Source of the DNA: CAYSGL01 sp964520985
GTDB lineage: Bacteria > Pseudomonadota > Alphaproteobacteria > Micavibrionales > Micavibrionaceae
DNA length: 64,000 nt
NCBI GenBank assembly: GCA_964520985.1
Contig: CAZFPB010000001.1
Span: forward strand, 434,001-498,000
Direction of reading: 5' to 3'
A program made the position numbers and the translations under genes. Below the pieces are notes generated by a model. It worked only from the letters and a program-made list of their open reading frames with translations, was not told where the DNA came from and did not search any database. Shown piece by piece: positions 61,938 to 64,000 of the stretch; positions within the stretch are counted from its first letter, which is position 1; every line of letters begins with the position of its first letter.

Positions 61938-63248
61938 ATGAGCGCTATTGTTGATATCACCGCCCGCCAGATTCTGGATTCCCGCGGCAATCCTACCATT
62001 GAAGTCGATGTGACACTGGAGAGCGGGGCCATTGGCCGTGCCGCCGTTCCATCGGGCGCTTCGACGGGCGCGCATGAGGCAGTCGAGCTGCGTGACGGCG
62101 ACAAGAATGTCTATCTGGGAAAGGGCGTGTTGAAAGCGATCGACAACGTCAATACGACGATCGCGGGCGAGCTGCTCGGCCTTGATCCCGAAGAGCAAAT
62201 GTTTATCGACCAGACGATGTGCGAACTGGATGGTACGGCGAACAAGTCCAAGCTGGGCGCGAACGCTATCCTTGGCGTGTCGATGGCCAATGCCAAAGCG
62301 GTCGCGGCGGAACTCGATGTGCCGCTGTATAAATATCTGGGCGGCCCGTACGCACATCTGCTGCCAACACCGATGATGAACATCATCAATGGCGGCGCGC
62401 ATGCCGATAACCCGGTCGACTTCCAGGAATTCATGATCATGCCGACGGGTGCGGGAACATTCTCCGATGCCCTGCAATGCGGCGCGGAAGTATTCCATGC
62501 GCTTAAAAGCCAATTGAAAAAAGCCGGCATGAACACCAATGTCGGCGATGAAGGCGGTTTCGCGCCAGCCGTGAATTCAGCAGGGCAAGCGCTCGACTTC
62601 ATTATGAAAGCGATTGAAAGCGCTGGGTACAAGCCGGGGCAGGATGTGATGATCGCGCTCGACTGCGCCGCGACGGAATTCTTTAAGGATGGCAAATACC
62701 ATCTGGAAGGCGAAGGCCGTACACTCACCTCTGCTGAACTGGCTGGCTACTACGCGCAGCTGTGTGGCAACTACCCGATCTGCTCGATCGAAGATGGTCT
62801 GGCGGAAGATGACTGGGCCGGATGGGCTGCGCTCACAGCGCAACTCGGCGGCAAGGTACAATTGGTCGGCGACGATCTGTTCGTGACCAATTCCGAGCGT
62901 CTCTCACGCGGTATCGATGAAAAATCCGCTAACGCCATTTTGGTGAAAGTAAATCAGATCGGCACGTTGACCGAGACATTTGAAACGATCGAGATGGCCA
63001 AGCGCGCCAATTTCGGAATCATCATGTCGCACCGCTCGGGGGAGACCGAAGATTCGACAATCGCAGATCTGGCTGTGGCCACGAACGCCGGCCAGATCAA
63101 GACAGGGTCGCTGTCACGCTCCGACCGGATTGCCAAATACAATCAGCTGCTGCGCATCGAAGAAGAACTCGGCCCAGCCGCGCGTTATGCCGGATCTTCG
63201 ATCCTGCGCGCGCAGCCTGAAAAAAAGGCGAATAAAAAAGCGGCTTAA
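61938..63248 (+). CDS. eno: Enolase
   Basis: 436 residues. SRGNPTIEVDV near 15-25, SGASTGAHEAVELRDGD near 40-56, catalytic Glu in GDEGGFAP near 204-211, metal ligands in ALDCAA and SIEDGL, and SHRSGETED near 369-377. It converts 2-phosphoglycerate to PEP, the substrate of KdsA. AAGGA lies before the ATG. Confidence 0.98.
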   Translation: MSAIVDITARQILDSRGNPTIEVDVTLESGAIGRAAVPSGASTGAHEAVELRDGDKNVYLGKGVLKAIDNVNTTIAGELLGLDPEEQMFIDQTMCELDGTANKSKLGANAILGVSMANAKAVAAELDVPLYKYLGGPYAHLLPTPMMNIINGGAHADNPVDFQEFMIMPTGAGTFSDALQCGAEVFHALKSQLKKAGMNTNVGDEGGFAPAVNSAGQALDFIMKAIESAGYKPGQDVMIALDCAATEFFKDGKYHLEGEGRTLTSAELAGYYAQLCGNYPICSIEDGLAEDDWAGWAALTAQLGGKVQLVGDDLFVTNSERLSRGIDEKSANAILVKVNQIGTLTETFETIEMAKRANFGIIMSHRSGETEDSTIADLAVATNAGQIKTGSLSRSDRIAKYNQLLRIEEELGPAARYAGSSILRAQPEKKANKKAA

Positions 63249-63254
63249 TAGCTT

Positions 63255-63692
63255 TCATGAAAATCCCCGCTGCGGCGGGGATTTTTTTAGGCGCCATGAA
63301 GTTTTTTTTGCTTCGGGGGACATGAAGTCTGCGAGGTCTTCCATTTCGTACAAGGGTCGGATTTCAATATCGCTGGGGCCCATCATCGGGTTGGGACATT
63401 TTTTCACCCATTCGACGGCTTCGTTCATATCTTTTACTTCCCAGATCCAGAAACCGGCCACGACCTCATTGGCGGGGAAGGGGCCATCTTTCACGGTGCG
63501 CTGTGTACCATCAAAACGGACGCGCTTGCCTTCGGACGAGGGCTTCAGCCCATCGCCCATTTTCAGAATGCCGGCTTTTTCGAGTTCCTGATTGAACCTT
63601 CCCATGTCTTCAAACATTTTGGCGGTATCAGCAGTATCGTGAATGCCTTGTTCGCTGCCTTCGGTCGCTTTGACAAACACTATTACACGCAT
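63255..63692 (-). CDS. YCII-related (DGPF domain) protein
   Basis: 145 residues from the ATG at 63692. MRVIVFVKA at the start and the DGPF motif with KDGPFPANEVVAGFWIWEV near 68-86 place it in the YCII/DGPF family, often adjacent to ECF sigma factors, but none is here. Catalytic role unproven. The final codons (KKSPPQRGFS) are encoded by the eno terminator hairpin. AGAGGAG precedes the start. Confidence 0.88.
   Translation of the reverse strand: MRVIVFVKATEGSEQGIHDTADTAKMFEDMGRFNQELEKAGILKMGDGLKPSSEGKRVRFDGTQRTVKDGPFPANEVVAGFWIWEVKDMNEAVEWVKKCPNPMMGPSDIEIRPLYEMEDLADFMSPEAKKTSWRLKKSPPQRGFS
63261..63289 (+). terminator. Rho-independent terminator after eno, inside the YCII gene
   Basis: ATCCCCGC (63263-63270) pairs with GCGGGGAT (63275-63282) across a four-base loop, followed by seven T. 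It lies within the last codons of the convergent YCII gene. Confidence 0.85.
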
Positions 63693-63745
63693 GGGGACTC
63701 CTCTTTGGTATTGTTCCTGCATTAAACCAGTAATAAGGTGGAAAA

Positions 63746-63760
63746 GTTCAAACGCTGTTC
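63746..63760 (+). promoter_or_regulatory. LexA-box-like site before the OsmC gene
   Basis: GTTC, seven bases, GTTC, an exact match to the same consensus as the lexA operator, between the divergent YCII and OsmC genes, 47 bases before the OsmC ATG. A -10-like TATATT lies at 63765-63770. By chance about two such sites are expected per window this size, so function needs proof. Confidence 0.45.
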
Positions 63761-63807
63761 TAGGTATATTGCACCATCATCGGAATTTTTAACCAAGGAG
63801 ATTTATT

Positions 63808-64000
63808 ATGAGCATTCAAAATTCAGCCAGCGCCGTCTGGGAAGGCGATCTGAAGTCCGGCAAAGGCCGTATCTCGACCAAAAGCAATGCGCTGAAAGAT
63901 CTGCCGTACGGCTTTAACACGCGTTTTGAAGGCGCGCCGGGATCTAACCCGGAAGAGCTGATCGGCGCCGCGCATGCGGGCTGCTTCTCAATGGCGTTGT
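63808..64000 (+). CDS. osmC: OsmC-family peroxiredoxin (partial, 3' end cut)
   Basis: The first 64 residues are visible. A start with AAGGAG seven bases upstream, then SAVWEGDLKSGKGRIST and SNPEELIGAAHAGCFSMAL near 46-64, which contains the first active-site cysteine of the OsmC subgroup. It reduces organic hydroperoxides. The second cysteine lies outside the window. Confidence 0.9.
   Translation, partial: MSIQNSASAVWEGDLKSGKGRISTKSNALKDLPYGFNTRFEGAPGSNPEELIGAAHAGCFSMAL

Noticed and set aside
1..64000. tRNA genes, CRISPR arrays, insertion sequences and riboswitches
   Set aside because: Looked for T-loop sequences, regular spaced repeats, transposase motifs and known leader folds; none convincing.

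Overview
The window is a dense stretch of bacterial housekeeping chromosome with moderate GC, very short intergenic spaces and many stop/start overlaps. The gene order points to an alphaproteobacterium: rpsB-tsf-pyrH-frr-uppS-cdsA-dxr-rseP-bamA-skp-lpxD-fabZ-lpxA-lpxI-lpxB-gltA, coaX-rnj-DUF1467-proS-lolC-lolD-dnaE, trp-lexA-comEC-gltX and tpiA-secG-pyrG-kdsA-eno. Use of LpxI and a GTTC-N7-GTTC operator in front of lexA fit that class. Some traits are unusual for it (a PurS-PurL fusion, an archaeal/eukaryotic-type prolyl-tRNA synthetase, a split nuo cluster), which suggests a deep or poorly studied lineage. A Micavibrio-like organism is only a guess. I see no rRNA, tRNA, CRISPR array, insertion sequence or prophage.

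Layout. 1-4855 (minus): two RNA-methyltransferase-type genes followed by purSL and purQ (cut by the window edge). 4932-15413 (plus): nuoG to nuoN of complex I, with a MazG-like gene overlapping nuoG and nuoH, and with a terminator, an antisense DUF378 gene and a DnaA-box pair between nuoI and nuoJ. 15415-22733 (plus): birA, coaX, rnj, DUF1467, a small exported protein, proS, lolC, lolD. 22771-26133: dnaE, with an orphan gene convergent to it. 27181-41703 (plus): translation factors and ribosomal protein S2, UMP kinase, isoprenoid and phospholipid precursors, site-2 protease, outer membrane assembly and lipid A synthesis. This run contains an unlisted 58-codon frame between pyrH and frr. 41708-45621 (minus): gltA, cutA, a zinc metallopeptidase and gltX. 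45668-47779: comEC. 47776-55375: lexA, trpC, trpD, trpG, trpE and ppiD on minus, with a plus-strand polysaccharide-deacetylase-like gene inserted between trpG and trpE. 55455-58855 (plus): tpiA, an orphan, secG, pyrG. 58942-60143 (minus): three orphan genes, two of them small and probably helix-turn-helix. 60246-64000: kdsA, an orphan, DUF4112, eno, a YCII/DGPF protein and the start of an OsmC-family gene.

How the genes work together. Most of the window serves respiration (complex I), translation (rpsB, tsf, frr, proS, gltX), and envelope building. The envelope genes cover undecaprenyl and CDP-DAG precursors, lipid A from lpxA to lpxB, KDO, and BamA, Skp, PpiD, Lol and SecG for export and outer membrane assembly. 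Regulation visible in the sequence includes a LexA operator lying over the -10 of lexA, a second LexA-like site before the OsmC gene, and several intrinsic terminators. Two of these terminators lie inside the 3' ends of convergent coding regions. The main points of novelty are the orphan genes and altered gene arrangements; I found no clear new defence or mobile system.
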